A stretch of 64,000 nt of DNA from positions 1 to 64,000 of the forward strand of contig VSPD01000007.1 of NCBI GenBank assembly GCA_009775125.1, read 5' to 3'. The position numbers and the translations under genes were made by a program. The notes below the pieces were generated by a model that saw nothing but the letters and a program-made list of their open reading frames with translations, was not told the DNA's origin and made no database searches. This document shows positions 50,233 to 58,811 of this stretch, one piece after another. The first letter of the stretch is position 1, and every line of letters starts with the position of its first letter. The DNA comes from Muribaculaceae bacterium. GTDB lineage: Bacteria > Bacteroidota > Bacteroidia > Bacteroidales > Muribaculaceae.

Positions 50233-50589
50233 CTATTTGATTGTGGTTATTTTGTCGTTAACATAATCATAGAGCTTGCCGTCGATGATCGAGGCGTATT
50301 CATCGCCGCGTTCATGGGCGGCGAAGGTGCAGAGGTCGATGCGGTCGAACTTCCCATCGAGCGACGTGGCGATTGTTTGTATCGTGCTGACCGAGGCACG
50401 TTCCGAACTGGCGACACGGACGAAGTAGCCCTGTGGCTGCTTCTCCACGATAGTAAAGCCTTCGGGGAGCGAGAGGGATTCGACTGATGCCACATCGGCC
50501 GATGGCGGCGCCGATGCTTCTTTATGATCGCTTGCCGCCGTGCAGCCTACCAAAGCGAGCGTGAACAGAATGGTGAGTTTGTTAAGCAT
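50233..50589 (-). CDS. Phage-encoded lipoprotein
   Basis: A 118-aa protein with a lipoprotein signal (LTILFTLALVGC, Cys near residue 16) and a low-complexity Ser/Ala/Pro stretch, then a small soluble domain. A lipoprotein made early or in lysogeny might block adsorption or DNA entry of other phages; this follows from the class, not from the sequence. Confidence 0.6.
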   Translation of the reverse strand: MLNKLTILFTLALVGCTAASDHKEASAPPSADVASVESLSLPEGFTIVEKQPQGYFVRVASSERASVSTIQTIATSLDGKFDRIDLCTFAAHERGDEYASIIDGKLYDYVNDKITTIK

Positions 50590-50600
50590 ATTGTGGAAAT

Positions 50601-50948
50601 TTAAAAGAGCTGGGCTTGGATTAGAGATGATTCAGCCCTAACGATAGCCTCGCGAGTTTCCTGTTGGAAATACGAGAGGTAGAGCTTCATGAAGCCAACT
50701 GCGTAGAGTTGAGCTTCGCGTTGTGTTTTGAAAAGGCCATTTTCAGCCGAGGTGCGCAGCATTGATTGCCGCCCATTTTTCCAATAGACTATGAAGCCAT
50801 ACACCCAACGCCCATCCGGGAGCAATGAGGTTTGAATGGCGATGGACTCTTCCCGGCTATCGGTTACCGACCAAGAGGCTTGTGCCTCTACCGGGGCAAC
50901 ATCGTCGAGACACTCGGTTTTAAGATACTCGTAGGGATTTTTGCTCAT
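50601..50948 (-). CDS. Early phage protein, unknown
   Basis: A 115-aa soluble protein with WSVTDSREES and GRWVYGFIVYWKNGRQSML. It overlaps the DnaA-like gene by 29 bp, indicating tight co-translation. No family recognised; a replication accessory role is possible from position. Confidence 0.48.
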   Translation of the reverse strand: MSKNPYEYLKTECLDDVAPVEAQASWSVTDSREESIAIQTSLLPDGRWVYGFIVYWKNGRQSMLRTSAENGLFKTQREAQLYAVGFMKLYLSYFQQETREAIVRAESSLIQAQLF

Positions 50949-51222
50949 TATACATCAACTTAACACGGTTAAACTTGTCACGGAACACCTTGGAAATATC
51001 CATCGTATTGAGTGCATTGTGACGTGATTTAAGGATAGCTCCACGTTTGCGGTGCAACACCCATGAGGTTGCTTCATCGGTTGCGCCGTCATGCGACAGG
51101 AGCAGCACGATGAGCATTCGAGCCTCGACTGCCGGCCATCGACGGCTCGGCGAAAGGATTGTTGATTTAGGCACCCCGGTGACTTTACTGACTACCGAGA
51201 TTGCGAGTTCGTTGTCGCTCAT
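50920..51222 (-). CDS. DnaA domain IV-like DNA-binding protein
   Basis: A 100-aa basic helical protein directly after the primase-helicase gene. VSKVTGVPKSTILSPSRRWPAVEARMLIVLLL followed by a second helix pair and SRHNALNTM has the spacing of the DnaA C-terminal domain, with a DnaA-like sR-x-x-x-v-x-aR-q helix. The diagnostic DHTTV-like helix is modified. No ATPase domain is present. It may mark the phage origin for the replication protein; this is inference. Confidence 0.6.
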   Translation of the reverse strand: MSDNELAISVVSKVTGVPKSTILSPSRRWPAVEARMLIVLLLSHDGATDEATSWVLHRKRGAILKSRHNALNTMDISKVFRDKFNRVKLMYNEQKSLRVS

Positions 51223-51224
51223 AA

Positions 51225-54200
51225 TTAGAATGGTTTGAGTAATTTTTCTTTTTCTACTGAGAAGACTGTGAAATATTCTGCGCCGCCGCTCTTGTCGTCT
51301 TCACCGATGAAAGATTCATCGGGGTGGAGCGGCTTCCAATCGCTGTAAAACATCTTTTCAGCGTTTGGGCGGTTGGTGTTGAAGTCGTAGCCCTTGAATT
51401 TGCAATAGGCTTGGATTTTGCCTTTGAAGTTGGTGCGGGTAACGCCGTGGCCAGACGGGCCGCCGGCATATTCAAAGAAGCTCGCCACAAGGTCGGCTCG
51501 TTTCTTCCGCTCATTGAGATTTGATCCTGACAGGTCGAAGTATTCTTCGGCCCACTGATACAGCACCTCTGACATTTCCTGTCGGAGTGTGCGCAGCTCG
51601 ATATTCTTCATGGGAGGTTGAACTGCACCCTGTCCTTCACGCGCCCAGCAGTTCTCGAATGAGCGCAAATAATACATAACGCACTCGGCCATAAGATTGT
51701 CGAAGAGGTTCCATTGGTCAGCGTCCCAGTCATCAAAAAACATGTGGTGGAAATCATCGACAATAGTATGCTCCGGATTATACCAGGTTGAAAACTCCAT
51801 GTAGGAAATACGGCGTTTTGTGGCCGCCTCATTAGCCTTGTTTATGGCGTGGTTCGTTGTAATCAGAATCTTCGGCGAATCTTCAAGCGGTATGCAGTAG
51901 CGGTCTTTGCCCTTTGGGTTGACATACATTGGGCCGGTGACCATGGCGAAAAGGTTCTCAAACGAGAAATTGGTCTTCACATCGTCGATGAAGATATTTC
52001 TCGTTGCCTTGGTAACGCCGGAGAGAAGGAATTCATCGTCGCGCTTCATCTGCTTGCCGTCGATAAAGAACTGTGAACAGATTCGTCCGATGGCGTTTCC
52101 AACAATCGATTTACCGGCGCCACCGTGGCTCTGGCCGACCTCACTCATAAGGTGGTCCTGAATTACCACAGCTTTGCGCTCAGAGGCATATTTGTAGTCG
52201 CAAAGCAGATAGCCCAGAGTGGTGATTTTATTCACAATGTGGTGAATCCACTCAAAGGTTTCCGCTTCTGAGAGCTCGCGCTCGGCGCCGCTCTGGTAGA
52301 AGTTATTTGACGTGTTGATCAGGAAGTGAAGGAACTCACATCGGTCAGCATCTTCGGTGTATTCGATATGGAAATTGTCGCCTTCTTTTCTGATATCCTT
52401 GATTATGGGCACCCGCTTGAACTTTCGCGGTACGATACGGCTGCGCCACACTTGATTTATGGGTTGGTCAGGAGTTATCGAGTTAGCTGTAATCTCCACC
52501 TGGCCATTGTTGTAGTATGTTCTTTGTATGCCGGAAGTGAAGTTGTTGAAATCGTCCGACATGATAGCAAGGTTTTCGAGTTGCTTGTCGGCCATAATCG
52601 TGGCCAGACGCTTCGCAAAGAACTGAAGGACGATGTCGCTCTTACAGTTGGCGTTGATATATTCGCGGATAAAGTCGCGCACCTCATAGGGAGCAATGCG
52701 ATCGATAATGCCGTTATCCATGCGAATAAATTCAAAGCCGGAGGCTTCCTCGTCGCTATTGCGCAGACGGTAGAAACCGCTTGCACCGAGGAACCGGAAG
52801 GCTTCAACGTCATTGAACTCGACTTTGTCCTCGCCCTTGGAGTTTTGGGTAATAGTGTAGATGTCGGTTGTTGACGAGTAACGGCTCATCGGCACAATCT
52901 TGCCGTTCTCGATCTTGTATCGTATAGGACCGATTTTGAACGTATCGACAGCCGAGAGACGTTCCTTGTGCAGCTCATAGAAGGCTTGAACGTCGTTAAG
53001 CAACCAAAAATCACGGATTTTGGTATCTGACTCCTCGGTAATCTTGTGGATATTGAGCCACTTGCCACGCCCATCATGGGAGTTCATTGTGTGCTCAATG
53101 TCCTCCATAAGCTCCGGTTCGCGGCCCAGGAGTGAGCCACAAAGTAAGTCATCGACACCTTTGTCGCCATGGTCATTGACATTGACGTGCCCCCACCATA
53201 TATTCATGTTCAGCCCCATATTGGCGAATGTCTTCATGTACTGACGGTACTTGATGACAGCTCGAGAGAACGAATTGGGGCGTTTGTCGGCGCGGTCGCC
53301 GACGATGATATTGCGGTGAAGATCATTCCAATCAGAGTCCATTATCAGGACGATGTTGGAAATCGAGCACGCCACGACTATTTCCTGAATATCCTGCAAC
53401 AAACCTGATTCCTGAGAGCCGAAGTTGTTGATGCCCTGAATACCTATCGACAACATGCCGTGCTTGCAGGCTTTCTCGGCTTTCTTCTCACCCTCTTGCA
53501 AAAACAAAGTGTCAATGTGAGTTTTATTCTTGAACAACCGACGGATCTTCTCCGGGATATACACACGGCAAGAAGCTCCGGCGGGTGTCTGATACTTCAT
53601 TTCCTTTCCGTCCGGCGACTTGTGCAGCGCAGGGTTGGCCCAGCGTACACGGACATAAGGGCGGGGTCTTGCAGAGCCCTTTCCGATATACGTCATGGGG
53701 CGACCATGAAGGTCGTAGTAGTAAATGAGCATGTCACTGCCGGTTTCGTCCGGAGTGAATTTCTCATCGACGCGCCCGGGCCGGAAAGGAGAGCGGAGAG
53801 TTTCCTGAGAGCCCTCGAGGGTTGTGGCCATAACGTCCTCGACGGTCAGGCCGCTACCTTCGAGCTGTTGGCCGCAGAACGACGAGCGGGTTGTCTTGAC
53901 AGCGGTCTGCACTGCTTCTTCCTTTTTCCTTTCGTTTGGAGTGAGAATTACGCCACCCTGACGGGCTGTTTCCTCAAGAGCATCGAGCCATCTTGTTTTT
54001 AGATCAATGCCGGAGAAGTGAGCTACGGCCTCGATGGGACCCGGCAATGAGAATTGGCAAGCGTGACAATAGGCAAAATTTTTATGGCCCTTGTGAACAA
54101 CAGAGAGTTTCTTCTTGCCACATACAGGGCACTCCATCTCGACGGTTGCCTTGTGTTGGTTGCAGCCGGGAACGAATAGGCGAATATCAAGAGCTTTGAC

Positions 54201-54242
54201 CTTGTCAACCTCCCAGCGATCATATTTTAGATTAGCGTTCAT
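51225..54242 (-). CDS. Primase-helicase replication protein
   Basis: A 1005-aa protein. An N-terminal Zn-finger (ECPVCGKKKLSVVHKGHKNFAYCHAC, Cys at about 38/41 and 57/60), a Toprim-like centre (LFLQEGEKKAEKACKHG and IVLIMDSDWND) and a C-terminal SF3-type helicase (GQSHGGAGKSIVGNAIGRI Walker A near 685, then RNIFIDDVKTN Walker B and LITTNHAINKANEAA). It should prime and unwind the phage genome. It starts one codon after the LuxR-type regulator ends. Confidence 0.88.
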   Translation of the reverse strand: MNANLKYDRWEVDKVKALDIRLFVPGCNQHKATVEMECPVCGKKKLSVVHKGHKNFAYCHACQFSLPGPIEAVAHFSGIDLKTRWLDALEETARQGGVILTPNERKKEEAVQTAVKTTRSSFCGQQLEGSGLTVEDVMATTLEGSQETLRSPFRPGRVDEKFTPDETGSDMLIYYYDLHGRPMTYIGKGSARPRPYVRVRWANPALHKSPDGKEMKYQTPAGASCRVYIPEKIRRLFKNKTHIDTLFLQEGEKKAEKACKHGMLSIGIQGINNFGSQESGLLQDIQEIVVACSISNIVLIMDSDWNDLHRNIIVGDRADKRPNSFSRAVIKYRQYMKTFANMGLNMNIWWGHVNVNDHGDKGVDDLLCGSLLGREPELMEDIEHTMNSHDGRGKWLNIHKITEESDTKIRDFWLLNDVQAFYELHKERLSAVDTFKIGPIRYKIENGKIVPMSRYSSTTDIYTITQNSKGEDKVEFNDVEAFRFLGASGFYRLRNSDEEASGFEFIRMDNGIIDRIAPYEVRDFIREYINANCKSDIVLQFFAKRLATIMADKQLENLAIMSDDFNNFTSGIQRTYYNNGQVEITANSITPDQPINQVWRSRIVPRKFKRVPIIKDIRKEGDNFHIEYTEDADRCEFLHFLINTSNNFYQSGAERELSEAETFEWIHHIVNKITTLGYLLCDYKYASERKAVVIQDHLMSEVGQSHGGAGKSIVGNAIGRICSQFFIDGKQMKRDDEFLLSGVTKATRNIFIDDVKTNFSFENLFAMVTGPMYVNPKGKDRYCIPLEDSPKILITTNHAINKANEAATKRRISYMEFSTWYNPEHTIVDDFHHMFFDDWDADQWNLFDNLMAECVMYYLRSFENCWAREGQGAVQPPMKNIELRTLRQEMSEVLYQWAEEYFDLSGSNLNERKKRADLVASFFEYAGGPSGHGVTRTNFKGKIQAYCKFKGYDFNTNRPNAEKMFYSDWKPLHPDESFIGEDDKSGGAEYFTVFSVEKEKLLKPF

Positions 54243-54796
54243 TTGAAGAGGTTGTGTTTAGCGGCATACTTAACAAACTCGCTCCTTGTGTGGGTACCGG
54301 TTCGTTGATAAGCATGACGTATGTGATTATGAATGGTATGTGGAGATAGACACAATTTGTCGGCAATGTACTTGACGTCTTCGCCTTGGTACCAAAGGCG
54401 CATAACCGGCAATTCTGCCGCCGAGAGCTTGTGATCGAACTCCGGCCGACATACAACACATTCGAGCTTGCATTCTCCTCTGAGCGGACAAGGGACAAAT
54501 TCAAATGCACATTCGTTGGAGTCGGAAACGTCGGGCACATTATCGAGTTGGGCAAAGTTGCAACGTATAAACCGCAATACAATGCGGAAGCGGTAATACC
54601 ACTTGTTAGGAGCGCACCCTTTGTATTGCTCGCATAAGGCGTCGTATGCCTTGGGGTAGAAAGTTGATAGAATTTCAATCATACCGTCAAGAACTTCAGT
54701 ACAAGATTCAGTCAAGCGGCAAAAATCGCCGTCTTGACGAAACCACACCTCCCCTTCATAGGCAAAAAATTCAGTATTAGTTAATGGCCTTTCCAT
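54239..54796 (-). CDS. LuxR-type HTH transcriptional regulator
   Basis: A 185-aa protein. Residues about 125-180 form a LuxR/GerE HTH (LSAAELPVMRLWYQGEDVKYIADKLCLSPHTIHNHI), with the N-terminal ~120 residues Cys-rich (CPLRGECKLECVVC) and likely metal-binding. It overlaps the primase-helicase start by 4 bp and may control early or late phage transcription. Confidence 0.85.
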   Translation of the reverse strand: MERPLTNTEFFAYEGEVWFRQDGDFCRLTESCTEVLDGMIEILSTFYPKAYDALCEQYKGCAPNKWYYRFRIVLRFIRCNFAQLDNVPDVSDSNECAFEFVPCPLRGECKLECVVCRPEFDHKLSAAELPVMRLWYQGEDVKYIADKLCLSPHTIHNHIRHAYQRTGTHTRSEFVKYAAKHNLFK

Positions 54797-54806
54797 GTCA
54801 TTTTAG

Positions 54807-55016
54807 TTAACTTTCGCAATTTATGAAGATGTTTTTGCCTAATGCCTCGCTAATTTTGTCACGCCAAGCGAGGTCAATACGAGTACGGCCACGACGCCAG
54901 TCGCTAAGAACAAATCGCGATTTCTTGCATATCTCACGTATATCACGGGATTTAGCGATACGTTCACGGTGAGGCAAAGAGCGGAGGTAGTTGTCGAGAG
55001 CTTCGTTTGCGGTCAT
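54807..55016 (-). CDS. Cro-like HTH regulator
   Basis: A 69-aa basic protein with a helix-turn-helix-like core (SRDIREICKKSRFVLSDWRRGRTRIDLAWRDKI) lying divergently from the CI-like gene. The position is that of Cro. It starts the early operon. Confidence 0.65.
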   Translation of the reverse strand: MTANEALDNYLRSLPHRERIAKSRDIREICKKSRFVLSDWRRGRTRIDLAWRDKISEALGKNIFINCES

Positions 55017-55043
55017 AAATTTTCGATTTTGAGAAATAAGTTG

Positions 55044-55065
55044 TATCTTTACGACAACAAAGTAA
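55044..55065. promoter_or_regulatory. Divergent lysogeny/lysis promoter boxes
   Basis: TATCTTTA on the + strand (55044-55051, toward the CI-like gene, leader about 80 nt) faces TTACTTTG on the - strand (55065-55058, toward the early operon). Each differs by one base from TAnnTTTG, so both may be weak and regulator-dependent. Confidence 0.35.
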
Positions 55066-55141
55066 CGAAGAATATTTGATACTTTATCTATTTCAGAATC
55101 TCTACTGTAATAGATTTAGGATATTTTAACAATAGCCGAAT

Positions 55142-55516
55142 ATGAAGCATTTGGGCAAATTAATCAAGAACCACATAGAAGACAATAAGTTAGTCAAGAA
55201 AACAGTGGCCGAACAGGTTGGCGTCTCGCCGACCTACCTTTCGACATTGTTTAACCAAGAGTCAATGGACTGTTTGCTTTTCGAAAAGATTTGTCATGCC
55301 ATTGGCTTACATCCTGCAGCAGGATTCGACAAACCAATGCCGGCATCAAAAATCCTCTCAGACATATATGCGAAGACTGTGATTGGCCCGGCCACGGTTA
55401 CCATTGGCGAGACCAAAGCACTTCAAGATCTATTGGCCGAGAAGGAACGAATGATTCAGGTTTTGCTTGCCGCAAGCGGTATCAAAATCGGGACAGAATC
55501 GGGACAGAACAAATAA
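55142..55516 (+). CDS. CI-like XRE-family repressor
   Basis: A 124-aa protein. The N-terminal HTH (TVAEQVGVSPTYLSTLFNQ) is XRE-type, and the C-terminal ~50 residues are a coiled helical region without a LexA-like self-cleavage site. It is the only early-end gene on the + strand and faces the Cro-like gene. It would maintain lysogeny; an antirepressor at 48555 may inactivate it. Its coding end contains both right-hand arm-type integrase repeats. Confidence 0.83.
   Translation: MKHLGKLIKNHIEDNKLVKKTVAEQVGVSPTYLSTLFNQESMDCLLFEKICHAIGLHPAAGFDKPMPASKILSDIYAKTVIGPATVTIGETKALQDLLAEKERMIQVLLAASGIKIGTESGQNK
55487..55506 (+). promoter_or_regulatory. Candidate integrase arm-type sites, right end
   Basis: ATCGGGACA at 55487-55495 and again at 55498-55506, 11 bp apart, like the left pair at 8061-8080. 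A further AACGGGACA is at 55565-55573. They lie in the final codons of the repressor gene. Confidence 0.45.
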
Positions 55517-55645
55517 CATTTTGTAGAAAACGGCAAAAACGAGCAGTCCCGTTACCGGGACTGAAACGGGACAAATACAACAAGTTAGAAACAGTAACAC
55601 AACAGAGCAACAGCCCAGTGAATGTCACCAAGTGAGGATTTATAT

Positions 55646-55661
55646 TCTTCTCACCCCGACA
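55646..55661 (+). repeat. attR: 16-bp core direct repeat
   Basis: TCTTCTCACCCCGACA identical to 7992-8007, here without a complete tRNA. It is the remaining 3' fragment of the interrupted tRNA-Pro. Confidence 0.88.
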
Positions 55662-55672
55662 AATATTTCAAA

Positions 55673-55707
55673 AAAAAGGGTTTGACTCACAGAGTCAAAC
55701 CCTTTTT
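55673..55707 (+). terminator. Original tRNA-Pro terminator outside attR
   Basis: AAAAAGGGTTTGACTC and GAGTCAAACCCTTTTT make a perfect 16-bp stem. It is presumably the host terminator of the tRNA gene, now cut off by the phage. Confidence 0.7.
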
Positions 55708-55797
55708 GACTTTCCAGACAAAACAAAATCGGATTACATCGTTAATCTAATTTTCAAAATCGCACATCCAATATTTTGCAATGCAGAGCTTTATTTA

Positions 55798-55805
55798 TAT
55801 ATTTG
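55798..55805 (+). promoter_or_regulatory. -7 box of the mntA-hepT operon
   Basis: TATATTTG; start site near 55812 and the mntA ATG at 55838. Confidence 0.5.
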
Positions 55806-55837
55806 CAAACGCCTAATCGAAACAAAATAATGAACGC

Positions 55838-56143
55838 ATGAAAATTATTGAATTAAATCTTCATAAAATCATAGAAATCTGCAAGCATTTTCACGTTCGT
55901 AAGCTATGGGTGTTCGGCTCAATACTGACTTCGCGCTTTAATGAAAAAAGCGATGTCGATTTATGCGTTGATTTTGACTGGGATAATATTCCATTGCTCG
56001 ATTCAGCAAATAATTTTTTCGGGTTTCAAGAGGCCCTTGAATCACTTCTTGGGCGCAAGATAGACATTACAGACGACAGTGCTGTCCGTAATCCATATTT
56101 CCGCGAAGAATTAAATGAAACACGCCAACTGATATATGGATAG
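55838..56143 (+). CDS. mntA: MntA-type minimal nucleotidyltransferase antitoxin
   Basis: A 101-aa protein with the minimal nucleotidyltransferase signature GSX10DXD: GSILTSRFNEKSDVDL near residues 29-44, and a further Asp in KIDITDD. In MntA-HepT systems the enzyme AMPylates and silences the HEPN toxin. It overlaps hepT by 8 bp. It lies just outside attR, so it belongs to the host accessory region unless an older element ended there. Confidence 0.88.
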   Translation: MKIIELNLHKIIEICKHFHVRKLWVFGSILTSRFNEKSDVDLCVDFDWDNIPLLDSANNFFGFQEALESLLGRKIDITDDSAVRNPYFREELNETRQLIYG

Positions 56144-56501
56144 AAAAATTCAAAAATCGCTATTCGATATTCTTCATTGTATCGACGAAATTGATTCCTA
56201 TTTTAATTCTGTTCCCCGTCGCTTTGATTACTATCGTGACAATGCGCTTCTACGAAGTGCAATACATATGAATATTTCTATAATCGGAGAGGCTACTAAT
56301 AGAATTCTGAAAACAGATTCTGAGATTTCGATATCCAATGCAAAGCAAATCGTCGGCACTCGCAATTACCTAATTCATGGCTACGACAGTTTGAGGTTGG
56401 AAATGATTTGGGCCATTGTCATCAACGACTTACCCAAACTTAAACATGAGGTTATTTCCCTGCTAAACCCCAACAAAAACGAAGCAAGTACCGAAAGCTG
56501 A
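56136..56501 (+). CDS. hepT: HepT-type HEPN RNase toxin
   Basis: A 121-aa protein with the active-site motif RX4HXY (RNYLIHGY near residues 89-96), the hallmark of HepT/HEPN RNases, in the usual helical fold. Coupled to mntA by an 8-bp overlap. Confidence 0.87.
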   Translation: MDRKIQKSLFDILHCIDEIDSYFNSVPRRFDYYRDNALLRSAIHMNISIIGEATNRILKTDSEISISNAKQIVGTRNYLIHGYDSLRLEMIWAIVINDLPKLKHEVISLLNPNKNEASTES

Positions 56502-56600
56502 AACAATACATAATTTGGTATCTTTCACCTGTGAAGGTGCATCATAAAAATAATTATATGAAGATTTTGCCAAACTTATTTAAAATTACACCATAACAAG

Positions 56601-56631
56601 TTGGAAAATTAAAAAATTTATTCTACCTTTG
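56601..56631 (+). promoter_or_regulatory. Promoter of tRNA-Leu
   Basis: TTG (56601-56603), 20 nt, TACCTTTG (56624-56631), 11 bp before the tRNA. It is one of the clearest examples of the consensus in this window. Confidence 0.6.
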
Positions 56632-56642
56632 CACTCGCAAGT

Positions 56643-56725
56643 CGCCCGGATGGCGGAATAGGTAGACGCGCCGGTCTCAAACACCGGTGGAGCAATCCAT
56701 CTCGGTTCGATCCCGAGTCCGGGTA
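56643..56725 (+). tRNA. tRNA-Leu (anticodon CAA)
   Basis: An 83-nt cloverleaf with a long variable arm. The acceptor is GCCCGGA/TCCGGGT, the anticodon arm CCGGT-CTCAAAC-ACCGG gives CAA, and the T arm contains GGTTCGATCCC. No CCA encoded. It reads UUG codons. Confidence 0.94.
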
Positions 56726-56728
56726 CAG

Positions 56729-56772
56729 ATAATGGCTGATAATCACTTGATTCTCAGCCATTATTTTTTTTT
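56729..56772 (+). terminator. tRNA-Leu terminator
   Basis: ATAATGGCTGA/TCAGCCATTAT stem (56729-56764) followed by a run of 8 T. Confidence 0.75.
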
Positions 56773-57151
56773 AGCGGAATTACGCCAGGCATGCCGCGAG
56801 GCACAGCTTCGCAGTGCTTTTCAGCCCCCATAACAGACCGGGCTTGTCGGCATCCCGCCTCCAAACCCGGTTACCCAAGGAGTCACGGCTTCGCCGTGGC
56901 TGACTTGCGACACTCAGCTTGTGCCGAAAAATAAGCACAAGCCGTAATTCCGGTGCATTATTTAACAGTTAGTGAGTGAATCCACCCGATAGGAACATAA
57001 TTGATTCAAAACAATTTGTGAAATCCGCGAAGTTTGTGTAATTCGTGGTAAGAACGGAGCGCGACCGCGCTCCGGGGTACACAAATTTCACAGATTGCAC
57101 GAATTTCACAAATTTCTTTCCGAATCGCTACGCGATTTCACGCGATTTTAA
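56773..57151. repeat. Repeat-rich intergenic region
   Basis: A 380-bp gap without a gene. It contains an AGTCACGGC/GCCGTGGCTGACT inverted repeat around 56880-56905, a region inverted relative to 6655-6670 (CACAAGCCGTAATT) and two runs of AATTTGTGAAAT/AATTCGTGG-like sequence (57005-57110). These appear to be dispersed small repeats of the host genome. Confidence 0.45.
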
Positions 57152-57769
57152 TTACGGGTTGAATCGTTTAGGGCTGAATACTTCCACGCGGTCGGCGTCG
57201 GTGACGGGGCGGAGCACACGGCAGGGCGAACCTACGGCCAAGACGCCGGAGGGTATCGAGCGCGTGACGACGCTGCCGGCGCCAATGATGCTCCCCGACC
57301 CTATTTCCACCCCGGGAAGCACTGTGACATTGGAGGCGAGCCACACATTGTCGCCTATCGTGACGTGACGGGCCTGCATCACTCCCGCGTTGCGCTGCCC
57401 GGCATCGAGAGCATGTGTAATGGTGATAAGCGTGCAGTTAGGCCCTATCTGCACGTTGCGGCCGATGCGCACCTCGGCCTCGTCGAGAATAGCAAGATTA
57501 AAATTGCCGATAAAATTGTCGCCGACATGGATATTGAATCCAAAATCGCATCGAAACGGGCTGTTTATCACAAGCCTGTCGCCCGCCGATCCGAGAATCT
57601 TGCGCAGCAGCCGGTCGCGCGCTTCCACATCCGACGGTCGCATAAGATTCAATTCGTGGCATCTGTCGGCGCACTCGGCAAGCAAAGCGCTTATCTCCGG
57701 GAAATCCGCCGCCCCGGCATGAAGCCACTGTCCGCAGCGCAGCGCATCCAATATTTCTTCAATAGACAT
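57152..57769 (-). CDS. Sugar O-acetyltransferase (LacA/Maa/NodL-like)
   Basis: A 205-aa left-handed beta-helix acyltransferase with hexapeptide repeats. It has an N-terminal Maa-type helical region, then FRCDFGFNIHVGDNFIGNFNLAILDEAEV, the ITHALDAGQRN catalytic His loop, and VTVLPGVEIGSGSIIGAGSVV. It would transfer acetyl from acetyl-CoA to a sugar. The substrate is not visible. Confidence 0.88.
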   Translation of the reverse strand: MSIEEILDALRCGQWLHAGAADFPEISALLAECADRCHELNLMRPSDVEARDRLLRKILGSAGDRLVINSPFRCDFGFNIHVGDNFIGNFNLAILDEAEVRIGRNVQIGPNCTLITITHALDAGQRNAGVMQARHVTIGDNVWLASNVTVLPGVEIGSGSIIGAGSVVTRSIPSGVLAVGSPCRVLRPVTDADRVEVFSPKRFNP

Positions 57770-57797
57770 TTTTCTTCAAATTCTTTTGTAATATTTT

Positions 57798-58781
57798 TCA
57801 CCAGGAATCCAATATGGACTTGAAATCGGAAAGCATCAGCGGGAAGTCATATTGGATTTTACGGTCCAATCGCTTTGCCACATGCTCGACAGCCTGAATG
57901 AGGTATTGGCCAAACCGCTGTTTTTGCTCTTGCGTCGACAACAGGCTGAATTCCTTTTCAAAAACAATATTTACACGCGCAGTGCCGTAATCGGAGCGGA
58001 ATGGGCCGTATGTGAAACGGTTTCGCAGAAAGTATCCGTTGTCTTCTATTTCTTTTTCCGAATACATTTCAAGCAGTTTCGGATAAAAATCTTTTTTCTT
58101 CAACTTCAAGGATTCGTCGGCAATGATATAGTTGGTCTTGCAGTGGTAATTATCGTAGAAGCTGAAAGAAATGTTAAGTATAATCATGTTCAGGGCGCTG
58201 CCATATAACTCCGGGCGCATCCCTCGGTTGAGTTCAGGCATAAGCTCCCCCTCGATGCTTTCTATCAGCGGCTTGGAGCTTGCGTAACAATTGGCGAGCC
58301 CTCGGATGATACGAATGGGATTTTTGGGTATCCAGTTGCGTTGACCGCACAACTGTACATCTTGCGCCTCGCCCGCGTGTCCGCTTAATCTGACTGGCTC
58401 TGACAAAGGATTATCGACATCTCCGTGAAGAAACGACAAATTAAAGTCTATGGCAAAACCATCTTTTCGCTTCGACCATACGGCATTGAAAAAGCGTGGC
58501 TTGGCATCACGGTTGATGAAATATGTTTCCGGGTTGCCATTAAAATAGGTTCCTCTTATTGCTTCCACCGGTTCGTGTGTACCCCAGCCTACAATGGCAA
58601 GGGCTTCGCAAATCCTTACAGCGGCGTTCCATTCCACAGCATTACGATATTGCGAATATTTCAAGAATTCGGAGTAAAGCCGCTCACGCAGCTCTCCGAC
58701 ATTTGGAAAGCCGGAGAGATACCGGCGCAGCTCCGCAAGAGAGCCTGTTTCATATATTTTATTCAACGACAAGTATGACAC
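57798..58781 (-). CDS. Unidentified host protein
   Basis: A 327-aa soluble protein that I cannot place. It lies with other proteins of mixed composition (59456, 59932) between enzymes, all on the - strand; such runs often are toxin-immunity cargo, which here is inference only. No signal peptide, no motif. The ATG at 58781 has 30 bp to the upstream stop. Confidence 0.5.
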   Translation of the reverse strand: MSYLSLNKIYETGSLAELRRYLSGFPNVGELRERLYSEFLKYSQYRNAVEWNAAVRICEALAIVGWGTHEPVEAIRGTYFNGNPETYFINRDAKPRFFNAVWSKRKDGFAIDFNLSFLHGDVDNPLSEPVRLSGHAGEAQDVQLCGQRNWIPKNPIRIIRGLANCYASSKPLIESIEGELMPELNRGMRPELYGSALNMIILNISFSFYDNYHCKTNYIIADESLKLKKKDFYPKLLEMYSEKEIEDNGYFLRNRFTYGPFRSDYGTARVNIVFEKEFSLLSTQEQKQRFGQYLIQAVEHVAKRLDRKIQYDFPLMLSDFKSILDSW

Positions 58782-58811
58782 AAGACAATCTATTGATTAA
58801 TCGCGGACGCA

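Larger units (their letters stand above)
7992..55661. mobile_element. Complete tailed-phage prophage (~47.7 kb) in tRNA-Pro
   Basis: The element runs between two identical 16-bp core sites. It contains integrase, repressor, replication, regulation, capsid, packaging, lysis and tail genes, each apparently intact, so it is probably inducible. A long tape measure plus a tail tube candidate and no recognised sheath suggest a long non-contractile tail. It carries a DGR in the tail module and several non-coding structured regions. The integrase is at one end and the CI-like repressor at the other, both on the + strand, with all other called protein genes on the - strand. Confidence 0.92.

Noticed and set aside
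7992..55661. Mu-like transposable phage
   Set aside because: No DDE transposase or MuB-like gene; a tyrosine integrase and a 16-bp tRNA core are present instead.
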